Assembly (NCBI RefSeq): GCF_900110035.1
Contig: NZ_FOCF01000002.1
Span: forward strand, 1-64,000
DNA: 64,000 bases
From: Sphingomonas gellani
Lineage (GTDB): Bacteria; Pseudomonadota; Alphaproteobacteria; Sphingomonadales; Sphingomonadaceae
Direction of reading: 5' to 3'
The position numbers and the translations under genes were made by a program. The notes beneath the pieces are model-generated. The model had not been told where the DNA came from and searched no databases. It saw only the letters and a program-made list of their open reading frames with translations. Below are positions 25,496 to 34,621 of this stretch, in pieces. Position 1 is the first letter of the stretch. Every line of letters starts with the position of its first letter.

Positions 25496-25602
25496 GGACA
25501 GCTGCGTGTATTACCGCGCTACGACACTGCCCGCAAGCGCATCGGGAAGGCGTGCCATATCAGCGGCGACAGCGGGAGGCAAAGCGGTTAGCAGGTCGAA
25601 CC

Positions 25603-26196
25603 ATGCAGCACGTAGCGCCCACAACCCGCCCCCTCGTCGTCGGTATCGGCGGCACGATCGGGGGTGTGTCGTCCACCGAACGCTCGTTGCGCATCGCGCT
25701 GGACGCGGCGGCGGAACAGGGGTTCCGCACGGCGATGTTCGGCGGCGCGGACATGGCGCGCCTGCCGCTGTTCGATCCACGCGCGGCGACCCGCACCGCC
25801 GAGGAGCGCGCCTTCGTGGACGCGGTGCGGGAGGCATCGGCGCTGATCATCGCCAGCCCGGGCTATCACGGCTCCATCTCGGGCGTGGTCAAGAACGCGC
25901 TGGACCTGCTGGAGGAGACTGCGCGCGACGAACGGCCGTATCTGGCCGACATGCCCGTCGGACTGATCGCGACCGCTTATGGGTGGCAGGCGACCGGTTC
26001 CACGATCGCGGCGCTGCGGTCGATCGTACACGCCCTGCGCGGCTGGCCGACACCGTTCGCGGCGGCGGTGAACACGCAACTGACCCGATTCGACGACGCG
26101 GGCGGGGTCAGCGATGCCGCCGTGCTGGAACAGTTGCGACTGGTTGGGCGGCAGGTCGCCCGCTTCGTACCCTTGGCGGAGCGGATGCCGGGCTGA
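25603..26196 (+). CDS. NADPH-dependent FMN reductase / flavodoxin-like protein
   Basis: A 197-residue flavodoxin-fold protein. GIGGTIGGVSSTERSLRIAL is the phosphate-binding loop and first helix of the FMN-reductase family, and SPGYHGSISGVVKNALDLLEE is the second flavin-contact loop. The products reduce FMN or quinones with NAD(P)H. The start at 25603 (MQHVAPTTRP) is chosen because residues upstream are not family-like; the ribosome-binding site is weak. It is divergent from the PBP gene. A partner monooxygenase is not adjacent. Confidence 0.85.
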   Translation: MQHVAPTTRPLVVGIGGTIGGVSSTERSLRIALDAAAEQGFRTAMFGGADMARLPLFDPRAATRTAEERAFVDAVREASALIIASPGYHGSISGVVKNALDLLEETARDERPYLADMPVGLIATAYGWQATGSTIAALRSIVHALRGWPTPFAAAVNTQLTRFDDAGGVSDAAVLEQLRLVGRQVARFVPLAERMPG

Positions 26197-26226
26197 CCCC
26201 TCCCGCGGCGCGCGTTTACAGGGGCC

Positions 26227-26415
26227 TCAATCCGGGCTGGGCGGGGTCGGCGCGCCGAGTTTGCGTGCCACCGCCGCGACCTCCTCGTCGCTGGGCGGTT
26301 CGGGCAGTGCGTCCTCACCGGGCGCCAGCGCATCGTCGGGAATGCCGGGGCCGGTGCCCGCCACCGTGTCGTTCAGCGGGCGGCTGTTCGGGCCGGTATT
26401 GATGCCGTCTGTCAT
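26227..26415 (-). CDS. Small acidic, proline-rich hypothetical protein (62 aa)
   Basis: MTDGINTGPNSRPLNDTVAG opens a 62-residue hydrophilic, probably disordered protein ending in a short helix (SDEEVAAVARKLG). AAAGGA lies about eight bases before the ATG on the minus strand, a good ribosome-binding site that argues this is real rather than chance. No signal peptide, membrane segment or cysteine. I do not recognise a family. It is convergent with the FMN reductase (30-bp gap) and divergent from the SDR gene. Confidence 0.6.
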   Translation of the reverse strand: MTDGINTGPNSRPLNDTVAGTGPGIPDDALAPGEDALPEPPSDEEVAAVARKLGAPTPPSPD

Positions 26416-26508
26416 GTACGCATCCTTTCGCCGCATCAACGATCCGGCGTGGCGGGCGATCCCCACCGGTGCTAGCGCGCCGCGACACGAACCGCCGACG
26501 GAGAAGAG

Positions 26509-27297
26509 ATGATGAGCGCTTTCGGCCAAGCAGGTTGGGTCCCCGACACGGTGCTCGTCACGGGTGCGAGCGCTGGATTCGGTATCGCGATCGCGCGGCG
26601 TTTCGCGGGTGCGGGCGCGCGCGTGGTGGCGACGGCACGCCGGCTGGATCGCCTGGAGGCCCTTGTCGCGGAACTGGGCGCGGGCCGGGTGCTGCCGCTC
26701 GCCTTCGATGTCGCCGACCGGGATGCGATGACGGCGGCGCTGGCGACCCTGCCGCCGGAGTTCGCGGGCGTCGATTGCCTGGTCAACAATGCCGGCCTGG
26801 CACTGGGTCTGGGCAAGGCGGCGGAGGCCGATCCGGACGACTGGGACCGGATGATCGACACCAATTGCCGCGGCCTGGTGCAGATGACCCGCGCGCTGTT
26901 GCCGGGCATGATCGCCAGGGGGCGGGGGCATGTCGTCAACCTGGGGTCGGTTGCGGGCACCTATCCCTATCCGGGCGGGCATGTGTACGGCGCGACCAAG
27001 GCGTTCGTGCACCAGTTCAGCCTGAACCTCCGTTCCGACCTGATCGGCACGCCGGTTCGCGTGACCTGCGTCGAGCCCGGGCTTTGCGGCGGCACTGAGT
27101 TCTCGCAGGTGCGCTTTGGCGGCGACCGGGACAAGGCGGACGCCGTATATCGCGGCACGGAGCCGCTGAGCGCCGACGATGTGGTGGAGGCGGTGTTCTG
27201 GGTCGCCACCCTGCCGGCGCATGTCAACATCAACACCATCGAGATGATGCCCGTCGCACAAAGTTTTGCACCATTTCAGGTCAATCGGGACGCTTGA
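26509..27297 (+). CDS. SDR oxidoreductase, YdfG-like (3-hydroxy acid dehydrogenase)
   Basis: A 262-residue classical short-chain dehydrogenase. TGASAGFGIAIARRFAGAGA is the TGxxxGxG cofactor loop; NNAGLAL, the Ser in NLGSVAGTYPYPGG and Y-G-A-T-K complete the catalytic set. VEPGLCGGTEFSQVRFGGD with the late INTIEMMPVAQSF matches YdfG, an NADP-dependent dehydrogenase of serine, allo-threonine and 3-hydroxy acids. The arginines after the second strand (TARRLDRLEAL) favour NADP. Its TGA stop lies inside an FNR-type dyad that precedes the Crp/Fnr regulator gene. Confidence 0.88.
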   Translation: MMSAFGQAGWVPDTVLVTGASAGFGIAIARRFAGAGARVVATARRLDRLEALVAELGAGRVLPLAFDVADRDAMTAALATLPPEFAGVDCLVNNAGLALGLGKAAEADPDDWDRMIDTNCRGLVQMTRALLPGMIARGRGHVVNLGSVAGTYPYPGGHVYGATKAFVHQFSLNLRSDLIGTPVRVTCVEPGLCGGTEFSQVRFGGDRDKADAVYRGTEPLSADDVVEAVFWVATLPAHVNINTIEMMPVAQSFAPFQVNRDA

Positions 27298-27307
27298 TCG
27301 CGATCAC
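27294..27307. promoter_or_regulatory. FNR/FixK-type box upstream of the Crp/Fnr gene
   Basis: TTGATCGCGATCAC matches the FNR/FixK consensus TTGAT-N4-ATCAA in nine of ten specified bases and contains a perfect 12-bp palindrome. It overlaps the stop codon of the upstream SDR and lies 63 bp before the regulator start, a suitable place for autoregulation or control by another Fnr-type protein. Confidence 0.5.
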
Positions 27308-27370
27308 CGCGGCCCACGAAAGGAACCGTTACGCACCCTTCGCGATTTGTGACGAGGGGAGAACGATCCT

Positions 27371-28108
27371 ATGCGGAAAAGCGCGTTGGTGCAGCGGTTG
27401 GAACAATATGCGACGCTGAGCGCGGGCGAGCGCGATGCGCTGGACTGGGCGGAACGGCGTGAGACGCGTGTGCCCGCTGGTGAGCGGCTGCTCGGCCGGG
27501 GTGAGAACAGCGACACGCTGTACGTGGTGCAACTGGGCTGGTTTCACGCGGCGATCCGCCTGCCCACGGGGGCGCGACAGATCCTGCGTTTCCATTTTCC
27601 GGGCGACCTGATGGGCACGTCCAGCATCGCATGGGCGCAGGCGGTGCACGACTTCACGGCCGTGTCGGATGCGATCGTGTCCGAATTGTCGAAGGTCAAT
27701 CTGGGCCGCATCTTCCGCGAGCAGCCGCGCCTGGCCGGGCTGCTGTATGCGATGTCGGCGGCGGAGAACGTGGCGTTGTCGGATCGCCTGACCAGCGTCG
27801 GGCGGATGGACAGCCTGCAACGGCTGTCGACGCTGATCCTCGACGTGCTGGCCCGGTTGCGGGTCACGGCGGGCGGCGTGATCGACTCGTTCGATTTCCC
27901 GCTGACCCAGACGGATATCGGCGACACCGTGGGCCTGACCAAGGTGCATGTCAGCCGTACGCTGGGGAAGATGGAAGACCTGGGCCTGATCCAGCGCAAC
28001 GGAAAGCGCGTGCGGGTTCTGGATGAGGCGCGGATGATCGCCGACACCGGCTTTGTCGACCGGTACAAGGAAATCGAGTCGTCCTGGTTGGCGCCGCCGC
28101 CCACGTGA
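27371..28108 (+). CDS. Crp/Fnr-family transcriptional regulator, cysteine-free
   Basis: A 245-residue regulator with an N-terminal cNMP-binding-like beta-roll (about 20-115; GRGENSDTLYVVQLGW, LRFHFPGDLMG), a long dimer helix and a C-terminal HTH_Crp domain (about 160-220; PLTQTDIGDTVGLTKVHVSR). There is no cysteine in the protein, so it cannot carry an Fnr-type Fe-S cluster and resembles FixK/NnrR-like members instead. The recognition helix reads T-K-V-H-V-S-R: Ser and Arg match Fnr, but the usual Glu is absent, so its site may differ from the canonical one. GAGGGGAGA precedes the ATG. Confidence 0.92.
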   Translation: MRKSALVQRLEQYATLSAGERDALDWAERRETRVPAGERLLGRGENSDTLYVVQLGWFHAAIRLPTGARQILRFHFPGDLMGTSSIAWAQAVHDFTAVSDAIVSELSKVNLGRIFREQPRLAGLLYAMSAAENVALSDRLTSVGRMDSLQRLSTLILDVLARLRVTAGGVIDSFDFPLTQTDIGDTVGLTKVHVSRTLGKMEDLGLIQRNGKRVRVLDEARMIADTGFVDRYKEIESSWLAPPPT

Positions 28109-28127
28109 TGCGGGCGGCGGCCCGGCG

Positions 28128-29507
28128 TCAGGCGGTCAGGGGTGCGTGCGTATCCCGCGTCTTGCGGCCCCATTGCCGGTTGATGAGCAGCGCGGCGATG
28201 GTGCAGGCCGCACCCGACATCAGGTAAAGGCCGATCGCCCAGGCACCCAGTCGGCTGGACAGCGTCAGCGCGACCAGCGGGGCGAAGCCCGCGCCGATCA
28301 GCCAGGCGAGATTCGAGGTGATCGCGGCACCGGTGTAGCGGCGGGCGCCGGAGAAATTGCCGTTCACCGCGCCGGACGACTGACCGAACGCCAGGCCAAG
28401 CAGCACGAAGCCGACGATCATGTACACCGTCTCGCCGATGCTGCCTGCGTTGAGCAGCTGGGGCGCGAAGCCGCTATAGGCGCCGATCAGCACCGCCGAC
28501 ACGCCCAGCACCGCACGGCGACCGACCCGGTCGGCGATGACGCCGGATGCCAGGATCGACAGCACGCCGACCGCCGCGCCGACCATCTCGATGACCAGGA
28601 AGCGAGTCGCGTCCTCTCCGGTGAACAGCGTCACCCAGGACAGCGGGAACACCGTGACGAGGTGGAACAGCGCAAAGCTGGCGAGCGGGGCGAACGCGCC
28701 GAGCACCACCGTGCGACCCTCTTCACGCAGGGTCTCGCCGACCGGCGCGGGCTGAAGCTCGCGATTCTCGAACAACCGCTCGAACTCGGGCGTGGCGACC
28801 AGGCGAAGCCGGGCGAACAGCGCCACCACGTTGATCGCGAACGCCACGAAGAACGGATAGCGCCAGCCCCAGGCGAGGAAGTCGTCGTTCGACAGGGTGG
28901 AGTGGAAAAAGGCGAACAGCGCGCAGGCGACCAGCAGGCCAAGCGGCGCGCCCAGCTGCGGGATCATCGCGTACCAGCCGCGACGATCCTCCGGCGCGTT
29001 GAGCGACAGGAGCGAGGGCAGGCCGTCCCAGGCACCGCCCAGCGCCGCGCCCTGGCCGATGCGGAACATCGCGAGCAGCCACGCCGCCGCCGATCCGATC
29101 TGGGCATAGCTGGGCAGGAACGCGATAGCCATGGTCGACCCGCCGAGCAGGAACAGCGACACCGTCAGCTTCACGCCGCGACCATAGCGCCGGTCCATCG
29201 CCATGAATGCCAGCGAGCCGATCGGCCGCGCGATGAACGCCAGCGCGAACAGCGCGAACGAGTACAGCGTGCCCGTGACCGCATCGACATACGGGAAGAT
29301 CAGCGCCGGGAACACCAGCACGGATGCGATGGCGTAGACGAAGAAGTCGAAGAATTCGGACGTGCGGCCGACGATCACGCCGATCGCGATCTCGCCAGGC
29401 GCGATCTTGTGGTCGCGGGCGTTGACGAGTCGCGCGTCGCGTTCGAGCGAAGTCGAATTGGCCAGCGGGTCTCCCGCGGCATTCTGGGCAGCGATCGGTG
29501 CAGTCAT
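28128..29507 (-). CDS. MFS transporter, metabolite:H+ symporter type
   Basis: A 459-residue major-facilitator protein with twelve hydrophobic segments. GRTSEFFDFFVYAIASVLVF is the first-helix signature of the MHS group (KgtP/ShiA/ProP relatives), and ARPIGSLAFMAMDRRYGRGV is the loop 2-3 motif (G-x-x-x-D-R-x-G-R-R variant). Members import organic acids, osmolytes or aromatic acids with protons. ATG at 29507 (MTAPIAAQNAAGD) starts a hydrophilic leader of about 40 residues; the longer frame has no family character. It is convergent with the Crp/Fnr gene (19-bp gap) and divergent from cyoA. Confidence 0.88.
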   Translation of the reverse strand: MTAPIAAQNAAGDPLANSTSLERDARLVNARDHKIAPGEIAIGVIVGRTSEFFDFFVYAIASVLVFPALIFPYVDAVTGTLYSFALFALAFIARPIGSLAFMAMDRRYGRGVKLTVSLFLLGGSTMAIAFLPSYAQIGSAAAWLLAMFRIGQGAALGGAWDGLPSLLSLNAPEDRRGWYAMIPQLGAPLGLLVACALFAFFHSTLSNDDFLAWGWRYPFFVAFAINVVALFARLRLVATPEFERLFENRELQPAPVGETLREEGRTVVLGAFAPLASFALFHLVTVFPLSWVTLFTGEDATRFLVIEMVGAAVGVLSILASGVIADRVGRRAVLGVSAVLIGAYSGFAPQLLNAGSIGETVYMIVGFVLLGLAFGQSSGAVNGNFSGARRYTGAAITSNLAWLIGAGFAPLVALTLSSRLGAWAIGLYLMSGAACTIAALLINRQWGRKTRDTHAPLTA

Positions 29508-29637
29508 GACGCTTTCGCTCCGGCGGCAAGGCATTGTATATACATTGGCGGGCGCCCTGCACCAGAACCGGGGCGCCGGGGGATAGGACAAAATGTCCAA
29601 TGTCGGCGCGGAGCGAATGGGGCAAAGGCGCCGCCCC

Positions 29638-30819
29638 ATGCGCGATCAACAACTTGGCGGCACGGCCCGGCGGGCCCTGACCCTTGCCGCTATTCCCTTT
29701 GCAACCCTGTTGTCCGGCTGTCAGAGCGCGGTGCTGAACCCGGCGGGCGACATCGCCCTGCAACAGCGGGACATCATCCTGATCTCCACCGCGCTGATGC
29801 TGATCATCATCGTGCCAGTGATGGCCCTGACCGTTCTGTTCGCCTGGCGGTATCGCAAGGGCAACAAGGACGCGACCTACGACCCCAATTTCGACCATTC
29901 CACCGCGCTGGAGCTGGTGATCTGGTCAGCGCCGCTGCTCATCATCATCGCGCTGGGCGCGCTGACCTGGTGGAGCACCCACCTGCTCGACCCGTTCCGG
30001 CCGGTAAATCGCATCGCGGCGAACAAGGCGGTCGATCCCAAGGTGAAGCCGATCCGGGTGCAGGTCGTCTCGCTCGACTGGAAATGGCTGTTCATCTATC
30101 CCGAACAGGGCATCGCGACCGTCAACGAACTGGCGCTGCCGGTGAACGTGCCCGTCCGGTTCGATCTGACGTCGACCAACATGATGAACACCTTCTACGC
30201 GCCGACGCTGGCGGGCATGATCTATGCCATGCCCGGCATGCAGAGCCAGTTGCACGCGGTGCTGAACAGGCCCGGTGAGTATGAGGGCATGTCCGCCAAT
30301 TACAGCGGAGCCGGCTTCTCCGACATGCGCTTCAAGCTGCGCGGGCTGGGCCAGGCCGGGTTCGACCAGTGGGTCGCGCAGAACAAGGCGGCCGGTCGCA
30401 CGCTCGACACGCGCACCTTTGTCGCCCTGGAGAAGCCGAGCGAGAAGGTGCCGGTGATGCGCTTCGCCGGCGTCGACGCCGACCTGTTCCGCCGGGTGGT
30501 GGAGCGCTGCGTCGAGCCGGGCAAGCCGTGCATGAGCGACGTGATGCGCCACGACCAGGCGCAGGGCGGCGGTGAGCCGAACGACGTGCGCGCCGGCGCC
30601 GGCATGCCATCCGGTCACGAGTCGATGCCGCCGCACGGCCAGAAGCCGGAAGGCGCGATCTTCAAGGACGGCGAGGAAAAGGGCTCCGGCCCCAACATCA
30701 CCAAGCCCCGCGGTCCGGGTGCGCCCGGCTCCACCCAGCCGGCATCGCAGAAGAACCGCGACATGTCCTATCTCATTATTCCCCCCGTGCCCGGCGTCGC
30801 CGGGACGGGCGCCGCCTGA
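29638..30819 (+). CDS. cyoA: Cytochrome bo3-type ubiquinol oxidase subunit II
   Basis: A 393-residue lipoprotein subunit of a quinol oxidase. From the ATG at 29638 the signal peptide ends in a lipobox, FATLLSGC (Cys28); an in-frame ATG at 29593 would lengthen it to 43 residues and is less likely. Two membrane helices follow (ISTALMLIIIVPVMALTVLF and LELVIWSAPLLIIIALGALT), then the cupredoxin domain with VVSLDWKWLFIYPEQ and TSTNMMNTFYAP. The CuA ligands of cytochrome c oxidases are absent, as expected for a quinol oxidase. The C-terminus carries a COX_ARM-like part and a long Gly/Pro-rich tail of about 70 residues. First gene of cyoABCD. Confidence 0.94.
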   Translation: MRDQQLGGTARRALTLAAIPFATLLSGCQSAVLNPAGDIALQQRDIILISTALMLIIIVPVMALTVLFAWRYRKGNKDATYDPNFDHSTALELVIWSAPLLIIIALGALTWWSTHLLDPFRPVNRIAANKAVDPKVKPIRVQVVSLDWKWLFIYPEQGIATVNELALPVNVPVRFDLTSTNMMNTFYAPTLAGMIYAMPGMQSQLHAVLNRPGEYEGMSANYSGAGFSDMRFKLRGLGQAGFDQWVAQNKAAGRTLDTRTFVALEKPSEKVPVMRFAGVDADLFRRVVERCVEPGKPCMSDVMRHDQAQGGGEPNDVRAGAGMPSGHESMPPHGQKPEGAIFKDGEEKGSGPNITKPRGPGAPGSTQPASQKNRDMSYLIIPPVPGVAGTGAA

Positions 30820-30834
30820 GCGGTCGGAGCCATC

Positions 30835-32835
30835 ATGTCTGAACAATCCATCCTCAAGGCGATCTTCGGTCGCCTGACGTTTGAATCCTTCCCGATCCAC
30901 GAACCAATCCTGCTGATCACCTTTTCCGTGGTGGTGCTGGGTGGGCTGGGCGTGGTCGCCGCGCTGACCAAGTTCCGCCTGTGGGGGTACCTGTGGAAGG
31001 AATGGTTCACGTCGGTCGATCACAAGAAGATCGGCATCATGTACGTCATCCTGGGCATCGTGATGCTGCTGCGCGGCTTCGCGGATGCGGTGATGATGCG
31101 CTTGCAGCAGGCACTGTCGTTCGGGGCGAGCGAGGGCTACCTGCCCGCGCACCATTACGACCAGGTGTTCACCGCCCATGGCACCATCATGATCTTCTTC
31201 GTGGCGATCCCGCTGGTGGTCGGCATCATCAACTTCGTGATGCCGCTACAGATCGGCGCGCGCGACGTGGCGTTCCCGTACCTCAACAACCTCAGCTTCT
31301 GGTTGACGGTGGCGGGTGCGGTGCTGGTCATGATCTCGCTGTTCGTCGGCGAGTTTAGCCGCGCGGGCTGGCTGAACTACGTACCGGTCTCCAACCTGCA
31401 GAACAGCCCGGACACGGGGCCGGACTATTACCTGTGGGCGTTGCAGATAGCGGGTGTCGGCACCACGCTGTCGGCGATCAACATGGTCACCACCATCATC
31501 AAAATGCGTGCCCCCGGCATGACCATGATGAAGATGCCGGTGTTCTGCTGGACCGCATTCTGTTCCAACATCCTCGCGGTCGCGATCTTCCCCGTGCTGA
31601 CGGCGGCGTTCGCCTGCCTGATGCTGGACCGTTATGTCGGCACCAACTTCTTCACCAATGATCTCGGCGGCAACCCGATGATGTATTGGAACCTGGTGTG
31701 GATCTGGGGCCACCCGGAAGTGTACGTGCTGGTCCTGCCGGCCTTCGGCATCTATTCCGAAGTGACGTCGACCTTCACCGGCAAGCGCCTGTTCGGTTAT
31801 TCGTCGATGGTGTACGCGACGGTGGTCATCACCATCCTGTCGTGGCTGGTGTGGCTGCACCACTTCTTCACCATGGGTTCGGGCGCCAGCGTCAACTCGT
31901 TCTTCGGCATCGCCACCATGGTGATCTCGATCCCGACGGGTGCGAAGATCTTCAACTGGTTGTTCACCATGTACCGGGGCGAGATCCGCTTCGAGCTGCC
32001 GATGCGGTGGGTCGTTGCGTTCATGCTCACCTTCGTGGTGGGTGGCATGACGGGCGTGCTGCTGGCCGTGCCGCCGGCCGACTTCGTGCTGCACAACTCG
32101 CTGTTCCTGGTGGCGCACTTCCACAACGTCATCATCGGCGGCGTCGTCTTCGCGCTGTTCGCGGGCATCGATTACTGGTGGCCGAAGGCATTCGGGTTCA
32201 AGCTGGACCCGTTCTGGGGCAAGATCCACTTCTGGGGCTGGGTCATCGGCTACTGGGTCGCATGGACGCCGATGTACGTCGCGGGCCTGATGGGCGTGAC
32301 GCGCCGTGTGCGCCACCTGGACGATGCGACGTTGCAGCCGCTGTTCGTAATCGCCGCCGTCGGTGCGCTCATCATCGCGGTCGGCATCGCCGCCTTCGTG
32401 ATCCAGATCGTGGTCAGCATCATCAAGCGCGACCAGCTGCGCGACACCACCGGCGACCCGTGGCAAGGCCGCACGCTGGAATGGTCCACCTCGTCGCCGC
32501 CGCCGGCCTACAACTTCGCGTTCACGCCGGTCATCCACGACCTGGATGCCTGGTACGACATGAAGAACCGTGGGTACGAGCGTCCGGTCACCGGCTATCT
32601 GCCGATCCACATGCCCCGCAACACGGGGGCGGGCGTGATCCTGTCGGCCTTTGCCCTGATGCTCGGTTTCGGCATGGTGTGGTACATGTGGTGGCTGGCC
32701 GGGCTGGGCTTTGTCGGCCTGATCGCCACCGCGATCGGCCATACCTTCAACTATGACCGCGATTACTACATCCAGCCGGACGAAGTGGCGCGGGTCGAGG
32801 ACGAGCGCACCCGACTGCTCGGCGCGGGGGCCTGA
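30835..32835 (+). CDS. cyoB: Cytochrome bo3-type ubiquinol oxidase subunit I
   Basis: A 666-residue haem-copper oxidase catalytic subunit that reduces O2 to water with ubiquinol electrons and pumps protons. Ligands can be placed: low-spin haem His115 (FTAHGTIM), CuB His293 with the cross-linked Tyr in [15 protein letters not shown], the pair His342-His343, high-spin haem His428 and low-spin His430 in [11 protein letters not shown]. These run nine residues ahead of the E. coli numbering throughout, so no internal indel is suspected. WGHPEVY identifies the type A (glutamate) branch. GGAG precedes the ATG; cyoC starts three bases after the stop. Confidence 0.97.
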   Translation: MSEQSILKAIFGRLTFESFPIHEPILLITFSVVVLGGLGVVAALTKFRLWGYLWKEWFTSVDHKKIGIMYVILGIVMLLRGFADAVMMRLQQALSFGASEGYLPAHHYDQVFTAHGTIMIFFVAIPLVVGIINFVMPLQIGARDVAFPYLNNLSFWLTVAGAVLVMISLFVGEFSRAGWLNYVPVSNLQNSPDTGPDYYLWALQIAGVGTTLSAINMVTTIIKMRAPGMTMMKMPVFCWTAFCSNILAVAIFPVLTAAFACLMLDRYVGTNFFTNDLGGNPMMYWNLVWIWGHPEVYVLVLPAFGIYSEVTSTFTGKRLFGYSSMVYATVVITILSWLVWLHHFFTMGSGASVNSFFGIATMVISIPTGAKIFNWLFTMYRGEIRFELPMRWVVAFMLTFVVGGMTGVLLAVPPADFVLHNSLFLVAHFHNVIIGGVVFALFAGIDYWWPKAFGFKLDPFWGKIHFWGWVIGYWVAWTPMYVAGLMGVTRRVRHLDDATLQPLFVIAAVGALIIAVGIAAFVIQIVVSIIKRDQLRDTTGDPWQGRTLEWSTSSPPPAYNFAFTPVIHDLDAWYDMKNRGYERPVTGYLPIHMPRNTGAGVILSAFALMLGFGMVWYMWWLAGLGFVGLIATAIGHTFNYDRDYYIQPDEVARVEDERTRLLGAGA

Positions 32836-32838
32836 ACC

Positions 32839-33480
32839 ATGGCGACATATGCAATGAACGGCGAAGCGGCCGCGAACCCGACCTTCTACCTGGCGGAGGA
32901 GGAAAGCCACGATCACGCCCATTCGGGCGGCGGCACCATGATCGGGTTCTGGATCTACCTGATGAGCGACGCGCTGATCTTCGCGTCGCTGTTCGCCACC
33001 TATGGCGTGCTGTCGACCAGCTATGCCGGCGGTCCGAGCCCGCGCCACATCTTCGAACTGCCGCTGGTGGCGGTGAACACCGCGATCCTGCTGGTGTCGT
33101 CCATCACGTACGGCTTCGCGATGCTGGCGATGGAGGAGAACAAGCTGGGTGGGGTCCGGCTGTGGCTGGCGATCACCGCGCTGCTCGGCATGGGGTTTGT
33201 CGGGGTGGAGCTGTTCGAGTTCTCCAACCTGATCGCAGAGGGCGCCACGCCCATGCGCAGCGGCTTCCTGTCGGCGTTCTTCACGCTGGTGGCGACGCAC
33301 GGTCTGCACGTCACGGTGGGCATCATCTGGATCGGCGTGATGCTGGTCCAACTGAGCCAGCGCGGCCTGCATTTCGAGAACAAGAAGCGGCTGATGTGCC
33401 TCAGCATGTTCTGGCACTTCCTGGATGTCGTGTGGATCGGCGTCTTCACCTTTGTCTACCTGCTTGGGGTCCTGCGATGA
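32839..33480 (+). CDS. cyoC: Cytochrome bo3-type ubiquinol oxidase subunit III
   Basis: A 213-residue membrane protein with five hydrophobic segments, the usual number for CyoC. Characteristic strings are GFWIYLMSDALIFASLFATY, the VELFEF stretch in the third helix, TLVATHGLHVTVGIIWIGVM and LSMFWHFLDVVWIGVFTFVY. It stabilises subunit I and may help dioxygen or proton access. The hydrophilic N-terminus contains a His-rich SHDHAHSGG. Its stop overlaps cyoD (ATGA). Confidence 0.95.
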   Translation: MATYAMNGEAAANPTFYLAEEESHDHAHSGGGTMIGFWIYLMSDALIFASLFATYGVLSTSYAGGPSPRHIFELPLVAVNTAILLVSSITYGFAMLAMEENKLGGVRLWLAITALLGMGFVGVELFEFSNLIAEGATPMRSGFLSAFFTLVATHGLHVTVGIIWIGVMLVQLSQRGLHFENKKRLMCLSMFWHFLDVVWIGVFTFVYLLGVLR

Positions 33481-33878
33481 GCGCTCTTCACGGCAACCAC
33501 CACGGTGAGGCGCACAGCCCCGACCTGCACGGGCATGGCGACACGCATGGCCATGGGTCGCGCAAGGGCTATCTGATCGGCTTCGCCCTGTCGGTCGTGC
33601 TGACGGCGATCCCGTTCTGGCTGGTCATGACGGGCGCGCTGCACAACACGCAGGCGACCGCGCTGGCGGTGATCGCGCTGGCGATGGTGCAGATCCTGGT
33701 CCACACGGTCAGCTTCCTCCACGTGAACACGCGCGGGGAGGGCGGCTGGACGCTGCTCGCCTATATGTTCACCGCCGTGCTGGTGCTGATCGTGATCGCG
33801 GGGTCGTTGTGGATCATGTACCATCTGAACAACAACATGATGGCGATGACCGCCGGAGAGATGAGCAACGGGATGTGA
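33477..33878 (+). CDS. cyoD: Cytochrome bo3-type ubiquinol oxidase subunit IV
   Basis: A 133-residue protein with three membrane helices (GYLIGFALSVVLTAIPFWLV, ATALAVIALAMVQILVHTVS, TLLAYMFTAVLVLIVIAGSL), the standard CyoD topology, here with a histidine-rich N-terminus (HGNHHGEAHSPDLHGHGDTH) that may bind metal or simply be low complexity. CyoD assists CuB insertion and assembly. The ATG overlaps the cyoC stop by four bases and its own stop overlaps the GTG of the SURF1 gene. Confidence 0.93.
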   Translation: MSALHGNHHGEAHSPDLHGHGDTHGHGSRKGYLIGFALSVVLTAIPFWLVMTGALHNTQATALAVIALAMVQILVHTVSFLHVNTRGEGGWTLLAYMFTAVLVLIVIAGSLWIMYHLNNNMMAMTAGEMSNGM

Positions 33879-34621
33879 GTGCGGCGCCGGTCCCGCCGCT
33901 GGACGTGCCCCGCCACCGGGGCTGGCGGCGGGCATCGGCGGTTGCGTTCTGCCTGTTGGCGACGCTCACCTTCCTGGCGCTCGGCATCTGGCAGGCAGAG
34001 CGGCGTTCGTGGAAGCTGGACCTGATCGCCCGCATCGACGCGCGGATCCATGCGGCCCCGGTCGCGCCGCCCCCGCCGGCACGCTGGGACGCGGTCAACG
34101 ATCGCGCCGATGCGTATCGCCGCATACGGCTGGTCGGCCGGTTCGACCACAGAAAGGAGACACTGGTCCAGGCGCTGACCGAGCGCGGCGCCGGGTTCTG
34201 GGTCCTGACCCCGCTTTTGACCGACAACGGCATCTATCTGGTGAACCGGGGCTTCGTGCCCGGTGACCGCCGCGATCCGGCGTCGCGAGCGCAGGGCCAG
34301 GTGCAGGGTCGGATCGCCGTGACCGGGTTGCTGAGGATCACCGAGCCGGTCGGAGCGTTCCTGCGCCACAATGATCCGGCGGCGGGTCGATGGTACTCGC
34401 GCGATGTCGGCGCGATCGCGCGGTTTAAAAGCCTGGAACACGTCGCACCCTTCTTCGTCGATGCCGACGCGACACCCAATCCCGGCGGGCTGCCGATCGG
34501 TGGCCTGACGGTGGTGTCGCTGCCCAACAACCATCTGGTCTACATGCTGACCTGGTTCGCGCTGGCGGCCTTGTCGGCGTTCGGTGCGGTGCAGCTGTTG
34601 CGGCGGGAACCGGCGCGATGA
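33875..34621 (+). CDS. SURF1-family oxidase assembly protein
   Basis: A 248-residue protein with the two-helix SURF1 layout: an N-terminal membrane segment (ASAVAFCLLATLTFLALGIWQ) followed by Q-A-E-R-R-x-W-K-x-x-L, a periplasmic beta-rich domain with GFWVLTPLLTDNGIYLVNRG, and a C-terminal helix after LPNNHLVYMLTWFALAAL. SURF1 proteins help insert haem into haem-copper oxidases. The start is the GTG at 33875, which overlaps the cyoD stop. Its own stop overlaps the ATG of the histidine kinase gene, so it links the oxidase to its probable redox regulator. Confidence 0.92.
   Translation: MSAAPVPPLDVPRHRGWRRASAVAFCLLATLTFLALGIWQAERRSWKLDLIARIDARIHAAPVAPPPPARWDAVNDRADAYRRIRLVGRFDHRKETLVQALTERGAGFWVLTPLLTDNGIYLVNRGFVPGDRRDPASRAQGQVQGRIAVTGLLRITEPVGAFLRHNDPAAGRWYSRDVGAIARFKSLEHVAPFFVDADATPNPGGLPIGGLTVVSLPNNHLVYMLTWFALAALSAFGAVQLLRREPAR

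Noticed and set aside
23045..25591. 848-codon plus-strand ORF opposite the PBP gene
   Set aside because: Antisense to a complete class A PBP with all catalytic motifs.
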